From CAYRFF01 sp964423575 (GTDB lineage: Bacteria > Bacteroidota > Bacteroidia > Chitinophagales > Saprospiraceae): a stretch of DNA of 14,057 nucleotides. The stretch is taken from NCBI GenBank assembly GCA_964423575.1, contig CAYRFF010000062.1:1-14057 (forward strand). Reading direction: 5' to 3'. This document shows positions 6,542 through 12,994 of this stretch, piece after piece. The notes beneath the pieces are model-generated. The model worked only from the letters and a program-made list of their open reading frames with translations. It did not search any database and was not told the origin of the DNA. Positions within the stretch are counted from its first letter, which is position 1; the number at the start of each line of letters is the position of its first letter. The position numbers and the translations under genes are program-made.

Positions 6542-6821
6542 TTAACAAATAGATTAAGTCTTCTTCCACTATATCTTTAAGATATTCGTTTAATGAGTTT
6601 TTTGTAATTAAATCGACTTTAATTCCTAGTAAATTACTGAGTTCTTCTTCAAGCTTTATAAGTTCAAAAAGGTTAATTCGCCCTTTAAGGTTGACGAGAA
6701 TATCAATATCACTATCATCAGTCTGTTCGCCTCTGGCATAAGACCCAAATACACCTATCAGAGAAGGATGATAGGCTTTAAGAGTATCGATTATTATTTT
6801 GACTTTATCTTCAGCAAGCAT
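6534..6821 (-). CDS. mntA: MntA-like minimal nucleotidyltransferase antitoxin
   Basis: A 95-residue minimal nucleotidyltransferase. The active-site signature is intact: G26-S27 (GVFGSYARGE), D38 and D40 (SDIDILV), and a third acidic residue D70 (IKVDLIT). In the MntA/HepT family this enzyme transfers AMP from ATP to the tyrosine of the HepT RX4HXY motif, neutralising the toxin. It is the first gene of the pair and overlaps hepT by 8 bp. The ATG at 6821 is well placed before the conserved fold. A short TGTTA-ATA-TAACA palindrome lies 14 bp upstream and may be an operator. Nothing suggests truncation. Confidence 0.92.
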   Translation of the reverse strand: MLAEDKVKIIIDTLKAYHPSLIGVFGSYARGEQTDDSDIDILVNLKGRINLFELIKLEEELSNLLGIKVDLITKNSLNEYLKDIVEEDLIYLLNE

Positions 6822-6834
6822 TTTCTAAGTTTTA

Positions 6835-6847
6835 TGTTAATATAACA
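6835..6847. promoter_or_regulatory. TGTTA-ATA-TAACA palindrome upstream of mntA
   Basis: Perfect 5-bp arms around ATA, 14 bp before the mntA start codon and in AT-rich sequence where a promoter would be expected. It could be an autoregulatory operator for the mntA-hepT unit. It is short, so chance is possible. Confidence 0.3.
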
Positions 6848-6921
6848 CTATTTATTTGTACGAAAGTTCCTTCGCCCTATTCTCAACCTAGTGTTTATGA
6901 TCGATTTTGGCATTTTACTTT

Positions 6922-7045
6922 ATTCAAGGTCTTCGATAATTCGCATCTAACATCACGCACTTCCCTTTTCCCACTGGTCTTCCTGAGCCCGCGCATTTCG
7001 AACAACCTCAATAACCAGGATTTTTAACCAGTGAAACGTGGTGTT
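6922..7045. repeat. Modules B, C and D in block 5 (first set)
   Basis: ATTCAAGGTCTTCGATAATT is followed by CATCACGCACTTCCC and then the module C hairpin. CACTGGT (from about 6971) is mirrored by ACCAGTG (about 7026-7032), with inner TCCT/AGGA. The tip contains GCCCGCGCATTTCGAACAAC, identical to the second set at about 7753-7772. It leads into module E rather than E'. Confidence 0.75.
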
Positions 7046-7180
7046 ATTACAGCGCATGAACCCAGTGTCGATTCTTTCTTTTCTCTTTTCTATGTCCTTT
7101 TTTTCATTGCCAAAAAAAGGACGAAAAAAGTCTAGGAGCTTTCAAAGGTGATTCTCGGCAAGCCGAGACCGTTGATTCGT
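7046..7180. repeat. Module E, copy 3
   Basis: The stem GTCCTTTTTTT/AAAAAAAGGAC around CATTGCC (7094-7122) equals the block 1 copy. The following hairpin, TCTCGGC-AA-GCCGAGA (7153-7168), equals the block 3 copy. This module therefore combines features of both relatives, which fits exchange between copies. Confidence 0.85.
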
Positions 7181-7230
7181 ATAGTTACTACTTGTTGTAA
7201 TCTATATTTCGTTGTTTAAAAATCCTACTA

Positions 7231-7301
7231 GCTGCTCGCGGGAGCTCGCAGTTCTCTCCTCGACTTGACATTTAGTCAACTCGATCTCAGCAAGCTGAGA
7301 T
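7231..7301 (-). repeat. Three-hairpin unit, inverted partial copy (block 5)
   Basis: On the minus strand this reads as TCTCAGC-TT-GCTGAGA (7284-7301 with one more pair), then GAGTTGAC/GTCAAGTC around TAAAT (7262-7282, one G-G mismatch), then a 21-bp tract at 7231-7251 that matches 2312-2332 at 20 of 21 positions. The order and loops equal copies 1 and 2, but the orientation is reversed. Confidence 0.78.
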
Positions 7302-7315
7302 TTCAGTCGGTCATA

Positions 7316-7512
7316 CTGTAAAGACACCTGTGGTACTTCGCGAGCCAATATATAGACTTCGTTAATATTTACCATCAATTCACAACATATCACTGGTGAA
7401 AGCTCCGTTTAACGCCCACTCTTATTATTTTACAGGTCGCTTAGCGGGCGAGCTATTGTTGGAAATGATTGCGGTTTATGATTTCTCTTGATGTTTTACA
7501 TGTCACTTAATT
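7316..7512. repeat. Module A, full copy 3
   Basis: This is a gap-free 197-bp match to 2558-2754 with about five substitutions (for example GCCCAC for GCTCAC and TTATTAT for TTACCAT). It is followed directly by the CACCCACCTCATCC element, the same junction as in block 1 but without the deletion seen there. Confidence 0.9.
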
Positions 7513-7515
7513 AAT

Positions 7516-7714
7516 AAGTAGTTGTTTTTTTACACCCACCTCATCCCCAACCCTTCTCCACTGCGTGGAAGAAGGGAGTTAAAGTCTGTTTTCATTATGG
7601 CAGAAACCATTTAACAATTTCATTCCTACTCATTTATTAAACGCAGTGTATCATCTTTCTCTATTGCCTGGGGTTTTAACCCGAGGTAATGGGGAAAGAC
7701 AGGAGATAGGGGTG
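7516..7714. repeat. CACCCACCTCATCC-type element, copy 2 (long hairpin)
   Basis: Positions 7516-7655 are identical to 89-228. The hairpin segment here is 44 nt (7655-7698) with about 20 pairs: CTTTCTCTATTGCCT with AGGTAATGGGGAAAG, one G-G mismatch, then GGGTT-TT-AACCC. Three of the pairs are G.T wobbles on the + strand, which would pair as G.U in plus-strand RNA. The distal ACAGGAGATAGGGGTG is again identical to copy 1. Confidence 0.85.
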
Positions 7715-7738
7715 AACATCACGCTCTTCCCTTTTCCC

Positions 7739-7925
7739 ACTGGTCTTCCTGAGCCCGCGCATTTCGAACAACCTCAATAACCAGGATTTTTAACCAGTGA
7801 AACGATGGCTTAATACAGCGCACGAACTCAATAGCAAAAGATCCTTCCTATCGTCAGGATGACCACGTTTTCTATTGAGCGGAGAAGATCACTGGTCACT
7901 TAATCAAGGTCTTCGAAAATTGGCA
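7739..7925. repeat. Modules C, D, E' and altered B in block 5 (second set)
   Basis: The CACTGGT/ACCAGTG hairpin with inner TCCT/AGGA is followed by the GCGCACGAAC tract and E' (AAAAGATCCTTCCTATCGTC...ATTGAGC). The tail TCACTTAATCAAGGT at 7896-7910 is identical to the last 15 bases of the CHU_C gene region (3000-3014). Positions 7926-8005 show no further structure. Confidence 0.8.
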
Positions 7926-8005
7926 TAAATAGGCGCCTTTTATCGACCGTTCTTTTCATTTTACAGAAATCTTAATAATAGCCTCAATTTCATAACTTTT
8001 ACCTT

Positions 8006-8065
8006 AGTTCCTGAGCTAGTCGAAGTGTTCTCGAAGGCGGTCACTGAGGTTCTCGAAGTGCCGCC
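8006..8065. repeat. CTGAGC-GTCGAAG type palindromic repeat over the dehydrogenase stop codon
   Basis: Two related half units, GTTCCTGAGCTAGTCGAAGTG (split at 8008/8009 from its neighbours) and CACTGAGGTTCTCGAAGTG, lie in tandem. They resemble the widespread TTCGACTNNGCTCAGGNAC dispersed repeat. GGCGG-T-CACT (8036-8045) pairs with AGTGCCGCC (8057-8065) with one bulge. The stop codon of the dehydrogenase gene (8041-8043) is inside this hairpin. It may act as a 3'-end stabiliser or terminator, but no T-run follows. Confidence 0.7.
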
Positions 8066-9096
8066 TTAAACTCCTCATACTTCTCCATAATTTCCTCATC
8101 CGTCATCTGCGATAAAACGGTGAATCGCGTAGGCCTCATCTCTCTGGATTTTTGTAAAATTTCTTTAAAAACAGAATCGGAAAAACCCTTGACAAAGCTG
8201 GTAAAGTCTAAGGGTAATCCTACCGTTTTACTAAAGTCTATATATTCCTTTCTCAACTTATTCTGTAAAAACAGAGTGAATAAACTAATGGAGCCGACTT
8301 GGATCCCGTGTAACTCCTCGGATAAGTCGAGAAAGTCCAATGCATGACTGATTAAATGTTCACTGCCGGAACAGGGCCGCGAAGACCCGGCAAGCGCCAT
8401 AGCTATTCCTGAGTTTACCAGACCTTGTACTAGTAAACGCAGGAATTGTTTATCGTATAAATCAATATCCTTAAAATGAATGAGGGCCTTGGCTGCACTT
8501 TTTGATTGATGGAAAGCGATGTCATTCATACTCTCCTTGTCTTGTTGAAATGCGAGAATCCAGTCATTGGTAGAAGAGATATTGGACAAAAGGTCTCCTG
8601 CAGCTGCTCTGATAAATTCATGCGGAGAGTTCTTTATTACATCGATATCGATTAATACGCCCAAAGGCATCATACCGGGAAGACTTTCGGTTTTTCCTTG
8701 TGAATTTTCAATGACTGAAACCGGAGATATTAATCCGTCATTGGATATTATGGTAGGAATGGCAAGTGGATTGACATTGCTTAAATATCCGACTCGTTTT
8801 ACAGAATCTATGGTCTTGCCACCACCTACGCCTATGATTAGATCTATGTTTTCCGAGTTTACGTAGTTCTTAAGTTTCTCTACTTCATCAAAGGTGTTTC
8901 CGCCGAGGATATATCTTTTCCAGTTGTTTTTGGCAGCTATTTTATCGGCATATTCTATGGAAAGTGATTTTCCGGAGACGACAAGCACATTTGTGAAAGC
9001 TAACTTATTCCTACGGAGAAATTCATCGACATTATAGATTATTCCTTCATCGACCTGAAAAATTATAGGGAGATAGGACTGTTGTTTATATATCAT
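8041..9096 (-). CDS. Glycerol-1-phosphate dehydrogenase family protein (EgsA/AraM-like)
   Basis: A 351-residue member of the iron-containing/NAD(P)-dependent dehydrogenase superfamily, closest by motif to sn-glycerol-1-phosphate dehydrogenase. The nucleotide-binding GVGGGKTID is at 89-97 and IPTIISNDGLISP at 113-125 (the family has SHDGxxSP). Metal ligands appear as D168 (AAAGDLLSN), H247 (SGSEHLIS) and H263 (ELHGIQVG). The known reaction is reduction of dihydroxyacetone phosphate to sn-glycerol-1-phosphate in the cytoplasm. It is the last gene of the operon, 48 bp after a TagD-like cytidylyltransferase, which suggests it supplies the substrate for a CDP-polyol. Other polyol phosphates are possible. 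The last residues, about LREPQ, are encoded by a dispersed repeat that also supplies the stop. Confidence 0.85.
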   Translation of the reverse strand: MIYKQQSYLPIIFQVDEGIIYNVDEFLRRNKLAFTNVLVVSGKSLSIEYADKIAAKNNWKRYILGGNTFDEVEKLKNYVNSENIDLIIGVGGGKTIDSVKRVGYLSNVNPLAIPTIISNDGLISPVSVIENSQGKTESLPGMMPLGVLIDIDVIKNSPHEFIRAAAGDLLSNISSTNDWILAFQQDKESMNDIAFHQSKSAAKALIHFKDIDLYDKQFLRLLVQGLVNSGIAMALAGSSRPCSGSEHLISHALDFLDLSEELHGIQVGSISLFTLFLQNKLRKEYIDFSKTVGLPLDFTSFVKGFSDSVFKEILQKSREMRPTRFTVLSQMTDEEIMEKYEEFKAALREPQ

Positions 9097-9144
9097 CTTT
9101 GATAAATTTAAAGTATGTATTTCTCTGTGACGACTTGCGGTTGA

Positions 9145-9570
9145 CTACGATGCTTTTATTTCCTCAATCAGGGAAGAAGTACTTATCCCCTGCGTGTAGG
9201 GCAGAAAAACCAGCTCGCAATTGTGCTCCTTGAGGAATTCATCGGTGACTCTAATCTGTTCCATATAGCCCTTTTCATCCCAATCATCTCCGTGGACGAT
9301 TTTATTGATTCCGTAGTGCTTGATGACCTCCTTATTATCAAATTCCCGTATAATAAAGGCTTCATCAACATAACGACATGCCTTAACGATATGCAATCTG
9401 TCCTCTTCTGAAAAAAATGGCCTGCGTTTATAGGTCGAGACGATTTCATCGCTATTTATAGACACAATTAACTTATCTCCCAGTTCCCTGGAGCGACGTA
9501 ACAGTTCTACATGGCCGCGATGGAATAAATCAAAGACTCCTATCACATATACTATCGTTTCTTTTTTCAT
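9145..9570 (-). CDS. TagD-like glycerol-phosphate cytidylyltransferase
   Basis: A 141-residue cytidylyltransferase close in length to TagD. It has GVFDLFHRGH with the HxGH nucleotide-binding signature at H17-H20, a VSINSDE segment, RRPFFSEEDRLHIVKACRYVDE, VHGDDW as in TagD, and TQGISTSS at 126-133. In the family this enzyme joins CTP and glycerol-3-phosphate to give CDP-glycerol plus pyrophosphate. One oddity is that the arginine starting the usual RTxGISTT motif is Tyr125 here. The gene sits between licD (49 bp) and the dehydrogenase (48 bp), so its likely substrate is the dehydrogenase product and its likely consumer is LicD. Activation of another phosphorylated polyol or alcohol cannot be excluded. 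Confidence 0.85.
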   Translation of the reverse strand: MKKETIVYVIGVFDLFHRGHVELLRRSRELGDKLIVSINSDEIVSTYKRRPFFSEEDRLHIVKACRYVDEAFIIREFDNKEVIKHYGINKIVHGDDWDEKGYMEQIRVTDEFLKEHNCELVFLPYTQGISTSSLIEEIKAS

Positions 9571-9619
9571 CTTATATCTCTTGTCCGTAATTACAATTTG
9601 CCGATTTTCCGGTAATATT

Positions 9620-10399
9620 TTAAACCTCGACTATATCTCTGTAAGGAGGAATTTTCCTCTCATTCTCCGGTGGTAATTGCATATAATCACCATAAAAGTG
9701 ACGGAGATATTCTTCGTATTTTTCAGGTACTTTTACCTCAATATCTGCATAGGGCTTCATCGTTCCGGCGCCGTAAAATTCCTTTGGAATCGGTTCTTTC
9801 ATTCCGTAGCCTCCATTGATGTTGGTCACATATTCCGATTGCTCTATCGGGTATTTATTACAGAGTGCATCAAATTTTCCTAAGATATATGTATTGGAAA
9901 AGGGGAGTAGGAATAACTTGATAAAATCCTGTAACCATATTCTGGGCTTGCTGTATTTTCCCCCATAAACAGGGTTGAAATTTTTATAGAAGAAGAGCTT
10001 CTTATAATACTGTGCTTTTTTTATAAAGGCTTTTTGCTCTTCAGGCTCAGGGGAGATTCCCGTCATTTTATACACATCTATATGGAGGAAACTCGTTGAA
10101 TATCCTCTTAAACCGATACGGGGATACAGCTGCTGGGATATAAAATCGGCCTTGTAATAATCTACGTAAAACTTCTCCGACAATTCTTTTTTATGTGTTT
10201 CCACAAATTTATCTATCTGATTATGTGGCACAATTATATCTATATCGGAATCCCAGGGAATAGAGCCTCCGTGTCGTATCGTCCCCAATACAGTACCATA
10301 AGCAACATAATAGTCGATATCGTGTCGTTGACAGATTTCCTGGACTTCCCCGAGCATCTCTGTCTCTATCTGTTGCATTTCCAAAAATGTAAGTTTCAT
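9620..10399 (-). CDS. licD: LicD family phosphotransferase
   Basis: A 259-residue LicD-family protein with the nucleotidyltransferase-fold signature YVAYGTVLGTIRHGGSIPWD followed by SDIDIIVP (D52 and D54). The family transfers phosphocholine, or by analogy with fukutin-type enzymes glycerol or ribitol phosphate, from a CDP donor to a glycan. No choline uptake or kinase gene is visible, while a glycerol-phosphate dehydrogenase and TagD-like enzyme follow directly. Glycerol phosphate is therefore the best guess for the group transferred. Only one LicD is present, and there is no signal peptide or clear membrane span, so it should act in the cytoplasm on the growing lipid-linked unit. The ATG at 10399 places the conserved LxxxQxxxxxxL helix at the N-terminus as in relatives. 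Confidence 0.88.
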   Translation of the reverse strand: MKLTFLEMQQIETEMLGEVQEICQRHDIDYYVAYGTVLGTIRHGGSIPWDSDIDIIVPHNQIDKFVETHKKELSEKFYVDYYKADFISQQLYPRIGLRGYSTSFLHIDVYKMTGISPEPEEQKAFIKKAQYYKKLFFYKNFNPVYGGKYSKPRIWLQDFIKLFLLPFSNTYILGKFDALCNKYPIEQSEYVTNINGGYGMKEPIPKEFYGAGTMKPYADIEVKVPEKYEEYLRHFYGDYMQLPPENERKIPPYRDIVEV

Positions 10400-10443
10400 A
10401 TAGAAGTATTTATTCTTAGCAGTCTTCTTAGATTTGCGAAAGC

Positions 10444-11379
10444 TTATGACAACAACTTCCCTAGAATGTCAGCAATCGGTTTATCTTCAAAAAAGGACTT
10501 CCAGCGCTCATCGTACTTAATATCTCTCTTTTCCTGTCGGCTGGGACTGCCACACAAGCTGTGTGAAATCTCCGGATTGTCATTTGTCTTAGTGGGCGGT
10601 TTAAAATCATCAATATTCAGAAAAGAGCAAATCTTTGCGATTTCGTCTCCGGTATTCCTGGCCAGATCGGCGTATTCAAGTGTGTATACCGAATCGGCAC
10701 CGCTCTGATTTTTAATTTTTTTCACAAATCCCCTGTTAGCACGCAATCTCTTGGATGAAGAATATAGATAACCGTAGATTGACCGCTTCTTGGGATTCCA
10801 GTATTCCCGTACTTTTTTAGGAATATTTTTCCTTCTGCGATACTTGGAATAAGCAACTCCCTGAATTTTGCGCTCCAGAAAGAGGAACTTTATATTGCCT
10901 TTTGCATATCTGTTGAGATAGTATGCTCCAAGGCCATTCTTGGAGGAATCTATAATAATCGATTTCCCTGACTGCTTGTAAATTTCCTGATATAAGGCCC
11001 AGATTCTTTGAGCGATTTTTCTGCGCCGTTCATCTCTCTCCTTGTATAGCGAAATCCTTCCTCCGCTAGTAGTTTTAATGAAGTTTACTATCTTTTCCTT
11101 GGGAGATATTAACCTGTTCCTAAACCGGGTTTCGTAGGAGTCTGAAAAATCTACATTCTGCAATACTTTGCCCCAAAACTCACATTCTTCAATGGTTTCT
11201 CCACAACTACATTTCCAGTCATACAGCACTCCCATGCCCCTGTCTTGCTTGTAATATGAATGCAGATGAAATAATTCGCCTACTGAAAAGGCGCCGGGAT
11301 GACAAGATAGCAGATAATCGAGTAGAGTGGAACCTGATCGTACATCACCTATAATGTATACAATGAGTGGTTGTTTCAT
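10444..11379 (-). CDS. PAPS-dependent sulfotransferase
   Basis: A 311-residue sulfotransferase. The 5'-phosphosulfate loop is GDVRSGSTLLDYLL at 11-24 and the DSSKNGLGAYYLNR segment follows at 144-157. The 3'-phosphate site is probably R170 with S178 (FLERKIQGVAYSKYRR). A CSCGETIEECEFW cysteine-rich stretch at about 57-69 is common in this group. The enzyme would move sulfate from PAPS to a hydroxyl, here most likely on the surface glycan made by the operon. It is immediately downstream of wzx (4-bp gap) and 44 bp upstream of licD. The ATG at 11379 starts directly before the core strand, normal for soluble bacterial members. The acceptor sugar is unknown. Confidence 0.88.
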   Translation of the reverse strand: MKQPLIVYIIGDVRSGSTLLDYLLSCHPGAFSVGELFHLHSYYKQDRGMGVLYDWKCSCGETIEECEFWGKVLQNVDFSDSYETRFRNRLISPKEKIVNFIKTTSGGRISLYKERDERRRKIAQRIWALYQEIYKQSGKSIIIDSSKNGLGAYYLNRYAKGNIKFLFLERKIQGVAYSKYRRRKNIPKKVREYWNPKKRSIYGYLYSSSKRLRANRGFVKKIKNQSGADSVYTLEYADLARNTGDEIAKICSFLNIDDFKPPTKTNDNPEISHSLCGSPSRQEKRDIKYDERWKSFFEDKPIADILGKLLS

Positions 11380-11383
11380 TATG

Positions 11384-12850
11384 TTAGTTTTTGCCGTTTC
11401 CTTTGGTCATTTTAGGTAAAATATGATTTGTAAATATATAGTAAGCTTCAATTTTAAAGAGTTTACTCACCATCCAGTATAAGCCTATTCCTGTAGAAAG
11501 TCCTATTGTGATTCTCACAATATTATACGATTCCGACAAGAGCCGGTAATCGATAAAATAGAGTAAAGTTGCGATGCTCACATTCATCAGAAAGAGGGGA
11601 AATATGTCCTTCAATTGCTCCTTTACCGAATAATCAATAAATCGCCCTGAAAAATAACTGTTAATAAAGTAGCCTATCAGCATATTGAAGGATTGAAATA
11701 CGACCAATTGCCATATTCCCATGGGTATGACGATAATCAATCCTATTATTGTGATAATACTCTTTAAAATCTCCAGTTTTAAGTATAAATCGCTGCGTCC
11801 TTTGACATTCAGTATGTTCAGATTAAAGGAGTTCAAAGGGAATAAGACTCCTATTATACAGAGTATCTGATAGAAGGGAACTGCCGGTAACCACTGTGAA
11901 CCAAAGAAGAATTCGATCAGAGGTTCTGCCAGTACTCCTGTGAAAATGAATAAAGGAAACATCCAGAATACGGATTGTTGTATTACCTGCTTATATCCTG
12001 ATTTTAGCTTAAAATCATCACCTTGGATTGAGGACATGGCAGAGAATGTGACGGTCCTTAAAGAGGATGATATAGTTCTCGCCGGATCATTAACAAGATT
12101 ATTGGAATAGTGATAATAGCCAAGGGTTTTCAGCGGGAAAAATTTACCGATTACAACGAGATAAGCGTTATTGAATACGGTTCTTATTATCATAGCAACC
12201 ATAAGGTTTCCACCAAATGCAAACAAATCTTTTGCTTTACTCACATTGAATGAGAATAGTGGTCTCCATCCGGAATGAAACCAGATCTGAATTGCATAAG
12301 CAAGTTGAGTCACCAGTTTTAAAGCTATTATACTCCAGACGCCATAACCCAGGAGAGCCATTGCGATACTCACGGCTCCGCCGATAAAAATCGAAGGGAG
12401 ATGAACGATGGTGAGTGTTTTAAACTTCATCTCCTTTGTCAGCTTGGCTTCCTGTACATAAGAGAAAGCATTGATCAGGAAGACGAGTGAAAATACTCGA
12501 GCCAGTTTTATTAAAATCTCTTCGTCATAGAATGCTGCTATCCAGGGAGCGGATATATACATTATCAGATAAATCAGTAGGCTTATTGCCAGATTTATCC
12601 AGAAAACGGAAGAGAAATGTTCTTCATCGGCATTTTTCTTCTGGATAAGGGCGTTGTGAAAGCCTGCCTGGACAAGAGTTTCACTGAGCTCAATGAAAAT
12701 CATCAGCATGGCAATCAAGCCGAATATCTCCGGTGTGAGTATACGCACCAGGATAAGCATAATCACAAAGTGAATTGCCTTATAGCCGATTTTCTGGGAT
12801 AATGACCAGAGGAAACCTGTTATCGTTTTATCTTTCAGGGAATTCGACAT
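11384..12850 (-). CDS. wzx: Wzx-type lipopolysaccharide/polysaccharide flippase (MOP superfamily)
   Basis: A 488-residue, strongly hydrophobic protein with many membrane spans, as in the WzxC/polysaccharide-synthesis subgroup of the MOP exporter superfamily. Its start is typical: TITGFLWSLSQKIGYKAI, then LVRILTPEIFGLIAM, then VQAGFHNALIQKK and a FSSVFWINLAISLLIY helix. A central GYYHYSNNLVNDPA segment fits the same group. It would flip undecaprenyl-linked oligosaccharide from the cytoplasmic to the periplasmic side of the inner membrane. It heads the five-gene cluster, with the sulfotransferase 4 bp after its stop. A 17-bp palindrome lies about 56 bp upstream of its start. The last residues are basic, as expected for a cytoplasmic tail. 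Confidence 0.9.
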   Translation of the reverse strand: MSNSLKDKTITGFLWSLSQKIGYKAIHFVIMLILVRILTPEIFGLIAMLMIFIELSETLVQAGFHNALIQKKNADEEHFSSVFWINLAISLLIYLIMYISAPWIAAFYDEEILIKLARVFSLVFLINAFSYVQEAKLTKEMKFKTLTIVHLPSIFIGGAVSIAMALLGYGVWSIIALKLVTQLAYAIQIWFHSGWRPLFSFNVSKAKDLFAFGGNLMVAMIIRTVFNNAYLVVIGKFFPLKTLGYYHYSNNLVNDPARTISSSLRTVTFSAMSSIQGDDFKLKSGYKQVIQQSVFWMFPLFIFTGVLAEPLIEFFFGSQWLPAVPFYQILCIIGVLFPLNSFNLNILNVKGRSDLYLKLEILKSIITIIGLIIVIPMGIWQLVVFQSFNMLIGYFINSYFSGRFIDYSVKEQLKDIFPLFLMNVSIATLLYFIDYRLLSESYNIVRITIGLSTGIGLYWMVSKLFKIEAYYIFTNHILPKMTKGNGKN

Positions 12851-12905
12851 GCTCTTATTGCTCTAGAAGCGGGATTATACCTGATTTTTATATTTCATTT
12901 TTTGA

Positions 12906-12922
12906 TAGCATAAGTTATGCTA
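12906..12922. promoter_or_regulatory. Palindrome TAGCATAAGTTATGCTA upstream of wzx
   Basis: Perfect 8-bp arms with a 1-base centre, about 56 bp before the wzx start codon. Its position suits an operator at the promoter of the five-gene operon. No Bacteroidota -7/-33 promoter pair could be placed with confidence nearby. A weaker CGTT-CAT-AACG palindrome lies at 12932-12942. Confidence 0.4.
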
Positions 12923-12994
12923 AATCACAACCGTTCATAACGATTAAAAACTACTCGAGCGAAATTCAGAGAACATTATAGTAGCCGCTAAACT

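Noticed and set aside
7202..7393. 63-codon open frame on the minus strand
   Set aside because: It lies wholly across repeat modules, including the inverted hairpin unit and module A. The same module A sequence in block 3 (2558-2754) runs into a stop soon after the shared part, so the frame is not conserved between copies.
1..8040. Integron-like cassette array with attC sites
   Set aside because: Genes share one direction, but the spacers are long, and no GTTRRRY core pairs or integron integrase are seen.
8036..8065. Intrinsic terminator after the glycan operon
   Set aside because: A stable hairpin is present, but it includes the stop codon and is not followed by a T-run on the minus strand.
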